In this document: positions 17,461-23,784 of the stretch, one piece after another
Layout: the number at the start of each line of letters is the position of its first letter
How positions within the stretch are numbered: the stretch's first letter is position 1
Assembly: GCF_963669205.1 (NCBI RefSeq)
Contig: NZ_OY769915.1
Span: 1,648,001 to 1,712,000, forward strand
Reading direction: 5' to 3'
Length of the DNA: 64,000 bases
Source of the DNA: an uncultured Roseibium sp.
Lineage (GTDB): Bacteria > Pseudomonadota > Alphaproteobacteria > Rhizobiales > Stappiaceae
Notes under the pieces: generated by a model
Seen by the model: only the letters and a program-made list of their open reading frames with translations
The model's database searches: none
Told to the model about the DNA's origin: nothing
Translations under genes and position numbers: made by a program

Positions 17461-18072
17461 ATGGAAGCTGGCGCAGAGGCCGTTTACATCGTTGATGATG
17501 ACCCCGCGGTGCGTGATGCGCTGTCTGTCCTGTTCAACATGGAAGGTTACGTTGTCGAAACCTTCTCTGACGGAGACACGTTCGTGCAGTCCGCCAGCAA
17601 ATCCGTTCCCGCCTGCGTCATGCTTGATGTCCACATGCCGGGGCGTTCCGGCATCGAGATCCTGAAGGCCCTGAACGCCGAGCATTATCCCGCTCCGATC
17701 TTCATTATTTCCGGACAGGGCGACATACCCATGGCCGTCGAGGCGATCCGCAATGGCGCTTTCGACTTCATCGAGAAACCGTTCTCTGCCGAGACCGTGC
17801 TGGAGCGCGTGAAGGAAGCTGTTACCGCCATGAAAGAGCGCCAGGACGTTGATACGTCCCAGACGTTCGAGGGGGCGGACCTTCTGACGCGCAGGGAACT
17901 GGAAGTCCTGAAGGAAATCACGGAAGGGGCATCGAACAAGGAAGCCGGCAGAACGCTCGGGATCAGCCCCAGAACCGTCGAGGTTCACCGGGCGCGGATC
18001 ATGGAAAAACTCAGCGCGCGCAACGCGGCCGATCTGGTGCGCATCGTCCTGGGGCATCCGACGGCAGGCTAG
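17461..18072 (+). CDS. fixJ: Response regulator FixJ
   Basis: 203 residues. The receiver domain has IVDDDPAVR (acidic residues 12-14), D56 in VMLDVHMPG, and lysine in FIEKPF. The C-terminal LuxR-type helix-turn-helix reads LTRREVLEVL-like then GASNKEAGRTLGISPRTVEVHRARIMEKL, the FixJ DNA-binding pattern. It should activate fixK under low oxygen after phosphorylation by FixL. The start follows fixL by 36 bp, so the two are co-transcribed. A small palindrome (CTAGGGTC/GACCCTAG, 18069-18086) overlaps the stop codon. Confidence 0.92.
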   Translation: MEAGAEAVYIVDDDPAVRDALSVLFNMEGYVVETFSDGDTFVQSASKSVPACVMLDVHMPGRSGIEILKALNAEHYPAPIFIISGQGDIPMAVEAIRNGAFDFIEKPFSAETVLERVKEAVTAMKERQDVDTSQTFEGADLLTRRELEVLKEITEGASNKEAGRTLGISPRTVEVHRARIMEKLSARNAADLVRIVLGHPTAG

Positions 18073-18086
18073 GGTCCTGACCCTAG
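18069..18086 (+). terminator. Hairpin overlapping the fixJ stop codon
   Basis: CTAGGGTC followed two bases later by its reverse complement GACCCTAG. No T-run follows, so termination is uncertain. Confidence 0.35.
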
Positions 18087-18134
18087 ATCCCCTTCGTGCG
18101 GGAAACATTCGGTCCGTTCACGCAAGTTTTTACT

Positions 18135-18156
18135 GGTAAACGTATTTCTGCGTACA
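18135..18156 (+). promoter_or_regulatory. Possible FixJ-binding motif before the orphan receiver
   Basis: The stretch GGTAAACGTATTTCTGCGTA (18135-18154) has the CGTA-TTTC-...-CGTA layout of rhizobial FixJ sites (recalled as ACGTA-N-TTTCC-TTACGTA). It lies about 80 bp before the TTG start at 18230. Weak match. Confidence 0.3.
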
Positions 18157-18229
18157 TTCGCAGCATAGTTTGTCGCGTATGTTTCTAGGTGTTTTTGGCA
18201 ATGTCGCCTGAATCACCGGAAGCACGCGT

Positions 18230-18571
18230 TTGGTTGTTCACATAATCGAGGATGATGAAGCTGTTGCCGATGCGCTGACGATTGCGCTCGAACTTCTGAA
18301 TCATTGCGCCCGGACCTATTTCGACGGTGAAACCTTCATGGCGGAAGCGGACTTGTCTTCCGGCCACTGGGTTATCGTGGACCTCGGACTGCCCGGAATA
18401 AGTGGCGCTGAAATTGTCAGAAAACTGAACGGCCTCGCGTCACCGCCGAGGATCATTGCGATTTCCGGAAAGTCGCGGACAAAGATCGCGCGCCAGGTCA
18501 GCGAATTCGAAGGGCTCAAGGTTCTGCGCAAGCCGCTGTCCATCGACATGCTGACAGCGGCGATGGCCTGA
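18230..18571 (+). CDS. Single-domain response-regulator receiver
   Basis: 113 residues with a TTG start; no ATG or GTG fits, and GGAAG lies about 8 bases upstream. It is a bare receiver: IIEDDEAV at 5-12, phosphoacceptor D51 in VIVDLGLPG, T/S position in IAISGKS and the conserved lysine in VLRKPLS. There is no output domain. It sits between fixJ and fixK. It may draw phosphate from FixL or another kinase, much as FixT-type proteins restrain FixL, but this role is inferred from position only. The helix content differs from FixJ itself. Confidence 0.75.
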   Translation: MVVHIIEDDEAVADALTIALELLNHCARTYFDGETFMAEADLSSGHWVIVDLGLPGISGAEIVRKLNGLASPPRIIAISGKSRTKIARQVSEFEGLKVLRKPLSIDMLTAAMA

Positions 18572-18637
18572 GGCCCGGCGCGCATACGCACTTTCCTTGA
18601 TCGAACACGATGCGCATTCCGGCTGCGGCCTTTTGAC

Positions 18638-18658
18638 ATATGTAGTTCCTCTTACGCA
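18638..18658 (+). promoter_or_regulatory. Candidate FixJ-binding site before fixK
   Basis: ATATGTAGTTCCTCTTACGCA resembles the FixJ motif of rhizobial fixK promoters (GTAG-TTTCC-TTACG). It is about 190 bp before fixK, leaving room for a -69 activator position and a leader. Confidence 0.45.
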
Positions 18659-18848
18659 GTCGACCGAATTCCTTCAATGGATTCCTCGCTCTAGAGTTAA
18701 GTCTGCAAGTTGCGAAACGTCGGACGGGGCGTTTCGGCGGTAGGGGAACTTCCTTGTTTCATCGGTTTTGAGGGCGGCTCTGCCCGAACAGAAACAGGAC
18801 CTGCCGGGGTTGGCTTAGGCCGCGCAAGAACGCGCGTAGGAGGGAAAA

Positions 18849-19562
18849 ATGGCATATATCGAAGCAGGTGTTGCAGGTCACGGTGCTGTTGCTCGCACGG
18901 GTGTCGCGACACCCTTGCAAACCGCGCAGGCAGGTTTCGCCGACGTTGGCGGCAAGGCAAGCGAATATGATACTCATGCCGTCGTCTACTACGAAGGTGA
19001 TCCCGCAAGACGTCTTTACGAACTGGTTCGCGGCTCCCTCATGCTCTACAAGCTTCTTCCGGACGGGCGCAGACAGGTTGTCGAGGTTTTGCGTCCCGGA
19101 GACATATTCGGGCTCGCGAACGGCGACGAGCATGACTGCACCGCCGAGACGCTGACCAAGTCGCTGGTACAGGAAATCGATCTCAGGAAAGTCGAGCGTT
19201 CCGAAGAGCTTCAGAAAAGCCTGACCAGATGTCTGACCAACCAGATGCGGACACTGCATGAGCATGCCGTGCTGCTCGGCCGCAAGTCCGCGGTTGAGCG
19301 GGTCGCCAGTTTTCTGATGCACATGGTGCCCGATCGTGGCGGCGCCGGCTGCGTCGGCCCCGTTGACGAGGACGACGACGGGTTCGATCTGCAACTCCAC
19401 ATGACCCGCCAGGAAATTGCCGACTATCTCGGCCTGACGATCGAAACGGTCAGCCGCGTGGTTTCGGAACTGAAACGGCGTGGTGTCATACGGGTCGACA
19501 AGGCGGACAAGATTCACCTCAACAAGGTTTGCGGCCTGTGCCGCATGACGGGCATGCATTGA
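18849..19562 (+). CDS. fixK: Crp/Fnr-family transcription factor FixK
   Basis: 237 residues; GGAGGG lies just upstream of ATG 18849. The cyclic-nucleotide-binding fold spans about 35-150 (VVYYEGDPARRLYELVRGSL...LRPGDIFGL). The helix-turn-helix has TRQEIADYLGLTIETVSRVV; the E, S and R of ETVSR are those of FNR that read TTGAT-N4-ATCAA. There is no N-terminal cysteine cluster, so it is not an oxygen-sensing FNR but a FixK-type regulator that depends on its own expression level. An unusual feature is a C-terminal C228-x2-C231 pair (CGLC). Targets in this window would be ccoN, hemN and perhaps the aminotransferase gene. Confidence 0.88.
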   Translation: MAYIEAGVAGHGAVARTGVATPLQTAQAGFADVGGKASEYDTHAVVYYEGDPARRLYELVRGSLMLYKLLPDGRRQVVEVLRPGDIFGLANGDEHDCTAETLTKSLVQEIDLRKVERSEELQKSLTRCLTNQMRTLHEHAVLLGRKSAVERVASFLMHMVPDRGGAGCVGPVDEDDDGFDLQLHMTRQEIADYLGLTIETVSRVVSELKRRGVIRVDKADKIHLNKVCGLCRMTGMH

Positions 19563-19587
19563 CGCCTCCCACCTCCCGAAACTCAAG

Positions 19588-19614
19588 GGCCGCGCAGTGT
19601 CGCGGCCTTTTTTT
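19588..19614 (+). terminator. Rho-independent terminator of fixK
   Basis: Perfect 7-bp GC stem (GGCCGCG / CGCGGCC), 6-nt loop and seven T residues, 25 bp after the fixK stop. Confidence 0.9.
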
Positions 19615-19773
19615 GTCTTTAATCCGCGAGGTTTCAGGCGGCAGCGAAAGTCTTCGTTAGGGATGTTTGCCGTTTCAGTCTGCCTTGAGGGCACCTTCGG
19701 TGGCGACCCGCTTTTTTCTTAAGGGGTGAAGCTGCATATAAGGCCCGGCTTTTACAATCAGGGCGCGATTGCG

Positions 19774-20370
19774 ATGCAGATCCACTCTCTCAGATTTGTC
19801 CAGGAGCGAAATCCCGAAGGGGGCGTTCACAAGCGTTATCACGTGCTTGCAAACGAAACCGAGTTTGTTCGGTTCGATCTGACGAAAAGGACGATCGGCA
19901 AGCCGGTGGAGATGGTCAATCTGCTTGATCAGTCAAAAAGGACGCTGACACCGGAAAGAATGCTCCTGTGCAGACAATGGCATCTTGCCGGCGGGGCTCC
20001 GGGCGAGGATGGGCAGATCGCGGCCAAGGGATCTGACGTATGGCTCGTTCAGGACGCAGCTCAAGCGGAGCTTTACAGGGTCGTCGACCCTCGCAAGCTG
20101 GCCACAAAAACGCTTGAAACCATGCTGGGAAGCTGGCCGGACAGCTATGCCATCGTTTCAGGGGACGAATGTGTCGGTGTCATCCGGCGCGCGTTGAAAC
20201 CCGGGGAAGCGGAACCAGCGAACCGGCTCCAGAAACTCACCGGTCTGTTCAAGGACCGGGACTGGGCCCTGGAACTCGGCCAGCCCGTACCCCTGCAGTC
20301 TGCCTATCGCATGATCGCCTCGGTGTTGCTCCTGATCGAAGTCACTGTCAGCGGTGCACGTGCCGGCTGA
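19774..20370 (+). CDS. Protein of unknown function between fixK and hemN
   Basis: 198 residues from ATG 19774; a GTG at 19726 would add 16 residues. I do not recognise the family. The sequence looks like a soluble alpha/beta protein: HSLRFVQERNPEGGVHKRY..., a central tryptophan (DVWLVQD), then SYAIVSGDECVGVIRR and a hydrophobic C-terminal helix (MIASVLLLIEVTV). It converges on hemN with 17 bp between stops. A terminator separates it from fixK, and no FixK-type site is in front of it. Confidence 0.55.
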   Translation: MQIHSLRFVQERNPEGGVHKRYHVLANETEFVRFDLTKRTIGKPVEMVNLLDQSKRTLTPERMLLCRQWHLAGGAPGEDGQIAAKGSDVWLVQDAAQAELYRVVDPRKLATKTLETMLGSWPDSYAIVSGDECVGVIRRALKPGEAEPANRLQKLTGLFKDRDWALELGQPVPLQSAYRMIASVLLLIEVTVSGARAG

Positions 20371-20387
20371 AGACCACAGGCGTTCAG

Positions 20388-21764
20388 TCAGACGGCGGCC
20401 GAGTGCCGTGCCTTTCCGCTCGCCTGGCTGTCGGCCAGATAGGCATCGAACGCCGCTGCCGCCAGCCGGACGTAAGGCCGCCCTGCATCCGTCACGCTGA
20501 CCCGGGCCTGATCGTCTCCGTTCAGATCCAGGGTCACGAGCCCGTCGGCAACCAGATCCTCAAGAGCGTCGAACGCGTCGCTGACATTCCTGACGGACAG
20601 CCCGTGACTTGCACAGACCGGGCCGAGATCACACGCGTAGTTGGTCATCAGGTCCTCGATGATGTGGCCCCGCAACCTGTCATCGGCGCTCAGCGCAAGC
20701 CCTTTTGATACCGGCAGCTTTCCGGCAAGGATGCTCCGGCGCCAGCTGCCGACATCGGGCATGTTCTGAACGAACCCGCCGGTCAGCTTGCCGATCGACG
20801 AGACGCCGAACCCGATGAGCTGTTCGCCCTGATCGGTGGTGTACCCCTGGAAGTTGCGTTTCAGCGATCCGTCGGAAAGGGCGACGGCCATGCTGTCATC
20901 GGCGCGCGCGAAGTGGTCAAGGCCGATCGCGACGTAACCGGCGTTCAACAATTCACGTCTTGCCAGATTGGCCAGTTCGAGCCGCTCGGCCGCAGACGGC
21001 AGGCGCGTCTCGTCGATCAGCCGCTGATGTTTGCGCATCCATGGAACATGCGCGTAGCCGAACAGTGCGATCCGGCCCGGTGCGAGCGCCAGCGTCTTTT
21101 CGATCGTATCGCGTATCGTCTGAGGCGACTGTTCCGGCAATCCGTACATCAGATCGAAATTGAGGGCGTCCAGTCCCGCGAACCTCAGAAATTCCGATGC
21201 CCGTGCAACCGTCTCGTAGGGTTGGACACGACCGATCGCCTTCTGGACGGACGGGTCGAAATCCTGGACACCGAGGCTGGCGCGGTTGATCCCGATCATC
21301 GCCAGCGTCTCGGCCAGTTCCGCAGTTACGAGCCGCGGATCGAGCTCGATCGCGTGCTCAAGCTCTGACGACAGGTCGAACAGGACGCGCATCAGGCCCG
21401 TCAGGTCGACAAGGCTCTTACGCGAGAGCAGGCTCGGTGTACCGCCACCCCAGTGGATGTGGCGAACCGGCCCGGCGCCTTGCAGATGCTCAGCAACAAG
21501 ACCGATCTCCTGCCCCAGTGTCGCGGCATAGACTTTCAGCGGCGCATCCTTGCGCGTCGCCTTCGTGTGGCAGCCGCAATAGTGACAGAGTTCCCGGCAG
21601 TAGGGCACGTGCAGATAGAGCGACAGGCTGTCCTGCCGTGTGATCGCAGACAGCCAGTCGGCATAGGTGTCTTCATTCACACCGGCGTGGAAATGCGGGG
21701 CTGTGGGATAGCTGGTATAACGCGGTACGTTGCGCAGCGCATAGGAAAGCGGGTCATTGGTCAT
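20388..21764 (-). CDS. hemN: Oxygen-independent coproporphyrinogen III oxidase
   Basis: 458 residues from ATG 21764. The radical-SAM cluster motif C56-x3-C60-x2-C63 (YCRELCHYCGC) is intact, preceded by the family signature VPRYTSYPTAPHF. The downstream HIHWGGGTPS matches HemN. The enzyme converts coproporphyrinogen III to protoporphyrinogen IX without oxygen, feeding haem synthesis for the cbb3 oxidase. An earlier in-frame ATG (21839) is rejected because it lies upstream of the FixK-type site at 21799-21812. If FixK works at -41.5, transcription would begin close to the start codon, giving a very short leader or none. Confidence 0.93.
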   Translation of the reverse strand: MTNDPLSYALRNVPRYTSYPTAPHFHAGVNEDTYADWLSAITRQDSLSLYLHVPYCRELCHYCGCHTKATRKDAPLKVYAATLGQEIGLVAEHLQGAGPVRHIHWGGGTPSLLSRKSLVDLTGLMRVLFDLSSELEHAIELDPRLVTAELAETLAMIGINRASLGVQDFDPSVQKAIGRVQPYETVARASEFLRFAGLDALNFDLMYGLPEQSPQTIRDTIEKTLALAPGRIALFGYAHVPWMRKHQRLIDETRLPSAAERLELANLARRELLNAGYVAIGLDHFARADDSMAVALSDGSLKRNFQGYTTDQGEQLIGFGVSSIGKLTGGFVQNMPDVGSWRRSILAGKLPVSKGLALSADDRLRGHIIEDLMTNYACDLGPVCASHGLSVRNVSDAFDALEDLVADGLVTLDLNGDDQARVSVTDAGRPYVRLAAAAFDAYLADSQASGKARHSAAV

Positions 21765-21798
21765 GAGCCCATCATTCCGGCGAACTTCGGCGGGAGCC

Positions 21799-21812
21799 TT
21801 GATATCGCTCAA
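21799..21812 (-). promoter_or_regulatory. FixK/FNR site before hemN
   Basis: On the plus strand TTGATATCGCTCAA; on the minus strand TTGAGCGATATCAA. It matches TTGAT-N4-ATCAA at 9 of 10 fixed positions. Its centre is about 41 bp before ATG 21764. It lies between hemN and the divergent GST gene. Confidence 0.75.
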
Positions 21813-21840
21813 GCCGGCGGTCTGATTCTGGAGAAACAAA

Positions 21841-22575
21841 TTGATTGAAAGCGCGGAAGAGACAGTTGGCCCTGCCGGGCAAGGCGTTTACAGGCTTCAC
21901 GGCGCTCCCGACAATGCCAATTTCGTCGTCCGGATGGTCCTCGAAGAGCTCGGTGCACGCTACGAATACGTCTCCGTCGACAGGGCCGCGGGCGAGCAGA
22001 AGTCGGAAGAGTACCGGAAGCTCAATCCGCAGGGGTTGATTCCCGTGCTGGAAATGCCGGGGCAGGACGCGGTGACATTTGAAACCGGGGCCATCCTCCT
22101 GATGCTTTCGGAGCGGCATCGCTCTCTGGCTCCTGCACCGGGTTCGTCCGGGCGCGGCAGGTTCCTGAAGTGGCTGTTTTTTCTCTCCAACACGCTTCAT
22201 GCGGATCTGCGCATCTCCTTCAAGCCGCACCGCTACATGCCCGACAAAGCGTGCATGCCTGATCTCAACGCGGCGCTCCGGAGCCGCATCGATGCAAGTT
22301 TTTCTCTTCTGGAGCAAGAGCTTGATGCATGCGGGGGACCGTTCCTGCTGGGGGCGGGTCTCAGCTGTCTCGACTTCTACCTGGCGGCCTGCGCGCGCTG
22401 GGCGCAGATCTATGGCACATGCGGGGTTTGGCCCGCTGACCGGTCTCCCCGGCTTTTCAAGCTTCTCGAGCAGCTGGAAGCCCGCCCGTCGGTTCAAAGG
22501 GCGTGCCAGCTTGAGCTGATCGAAGGCGCGCCCTTTACGGCGCCTTCGCCGGTGGCGTTCGCGCGGGAGAAATGA
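21841..22575 (+). CDS. Glutathione S-transferase-like protein
   Basis: 244 residues with a TTG start at 21841, supported by GGAGA six to eight bases upstream. The N-terminal thioredoxin-like domain has YRLHGAPDNANFVVRMVLEELGARYEYVSVD, the cis-proline region NPQGLIPVLEM and the glutathione-contacting TFETGAILLML. An all-helical C-terminal domain follows (about 100-230, with FLLGAGLSCLDFYLAA). The role is likely glutathione-dependent conjugation or reduction in the cytoplasm; the substrate is unknown. It is divergent from hemN across the FixK-type site. Confidence 0.8.
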   Translation: MIESAEETVGPAGQGVYRLHGAPDNANFVVRMVLEELGARYEYVSVDRAAGEQKSEEYRKLNPQGLIPVLEMPGQDAVTFETGAILLMLSERHRSLAPAPGSSGRGRFLKWLFFLSNTLHADLRISFKPHRYMPDKACMPDLNAALRSRIDASFSLLEQELDACGGPFLLGAGLSCLDFYLAACARWAQIYGTCGVWPADRSPRLFKLLEQLEARPSVQRACQLELIEGAPFTAPSPVAFAREK

Positions 22576-22677
22576 TCGGAAAAAGATCTTATGTTGATCG
22601 ACGCAATCAATCATGACGATGATAATCAACCAATATATTAGCCGGTACCGTATTGGCTCGAACCGCATACGGATCCT

Positions 22678-23727
22678 ATGATTACAGCGATGACAAACTC
22701 GACCGTGGCAAAACTCCTGCTGACGATCCTGCTCGCGGCAGGTGGCGGCGCTACCTTCCATGTACTCGGACTGCCCGCTGCGTGGTTGTCCGGGGCCATG
22801 GTCTTTGTTGCGGTCGCAACGCTTGCAGGCGTTCCGACCGTGATGCCGGACCGGCTACGCGATGCCCTGTTCGTCGTGATCGGCGTATCGATGGGCGCCG
22901 GTGTCCGCCCGGACGTCGTGGAGCGGATCGGGGACTGGCCGGTCTCAATGGCGCTTCTGCTCGTTGTCGTTGTCTGCGTCACGTTCGCAGGCTACGCGGT
23001 TCTTCATTTCGGGGCCAAGTGGTCGCGGGAAACGGCCTTTTTCGGGGCGATCCCGGGCGCGCTCAACTACGTGATCGCACTGGCCACCGACCGGGGAGCG
23101 GATCTGCCCCGGATCGCGTCGAGCCAGTCGCTCCGGCTTTTCGTGCTCGTGGCGATCCTGCCTTTCGCGGTGGTCTCGACCAGCGGAACACTGGAGGGCG
23201 AGGGGGAGGCGATCGTTGTGTCCACCTGGTTTGAAATCCTCATCGGCCTGCCGCTTTGCCTGCTTGCCAGCCTGATCGCCCAGAAGCTCAATGTGCCGGG
23301 TGGCCTGATGACGGGAGCCTTTTTCATGAGCGCCGGGCTGAACGCATCCGGGGCCTGGACGCTGGTCCTGCCGGCCTATCTCGTTGTGCCCTGTTTCGTG
23401 ATGATGGGCGCGATGATCGGGTGCCGTTTCGCCAACATGACGGTCCGCCAGTTCGTCAGCGTTCTCGGCGCCTCTATCGCGGCCTTCAGCGCTGCCTTTC
23501 TGATGTCCATACTGGGCGCCTGGATCGTATCCTCGCTGGTGGACATTCCCTTCGGACAGGCACTTCTCGCCTATGCTCCGGGCGGCCTTGAGGTCATGAC
23601 GCTGCTGGCATTCATGCTCGATCTGGATCCGGCCTTCGTTGCCGCTCACCAGATTGCAAGATTTACGGGGATGGTGCTGTTGCTGCCGCTGATCACGGCG
23701 CTCGTGCTGGGAAAAAGCTCCAGGTGA
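22678..23727 (+). CDS. AbrB-family membrane protein
   Basis: 349 residues with about 9-10 membrane segments in two repeated halves, each with an AAWLSGAM- or PGGLMTGAFFMSAG-like motif. This is the AbrB/PF05145 pattern (once called ammonia monooxygenase-like). Function in the family is poorly defined; a transport or regulatory membrane role is likely. The start at ATG 22678 has an alternative four codons later (22690). The upstream gap is AT-rich with a run of TGATAATCAACC-type sequence. Confidence 0.75.
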   Translation: MITAMTNSTVAKLLLTILLAAGGGATFHVLGLPAAWLSGAMVFVAVATLAGVPTVMPDRLRDALFVVIGVSMGAGVRPDVVERIGDWPVSMALLLVVVVCVTFAGYAVLHFGAKWSRETAFFGAIPGALNYVIALATDRGADLPRIASSQSLRLFVLVAILPFAVVSTSGTLEGEGEAIVVSTWFEILIGLPLCLLASLIAQKLNVPGGLMTGAFFMSAGLNASGAWTLVLPAYLVVPCFVMMGAMIGCRFANMTVRQFVSVLGASIAAFSAAFLMSILGAWIVSSLVDIPFGQALLAYAPGGLEVMTLLAFMLDLDPAFVAAHQIARFTGMVLLLPLITALVLGKSSR

Positions 23728-23736
23728 GAATCTGAA

Positions 23737-23759
23737 AGCCGGGGGCAGAGCTCCCGGCT
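23737..23759. terminator. Hairpin between convergent genes
   Basis: AGCCGGG (23737-23743) pairs with CCCGGCT (23753-23759); a T-rich stretch follows within 20 bp on the plus strand. It probably terminates the AbrB gene. Confidence 0.6.
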
Positions 23760-23784
23760 TCCCGGTCGTGTTTCGTTTTTCGGC

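Noticed and set aside
16276..18108. Minus-strand open frame opposite fixL and fixJ
   Set aside because: Spans two well-supported genes on the plus strand and has no domain signal.
22595..22612. TTGAT...ATCAA pair before the AbrB-type gene as a FixK site
   Set aside because: The half-sites are 7 bases apart instead of 4, so FixK/FNR geometry is not met.
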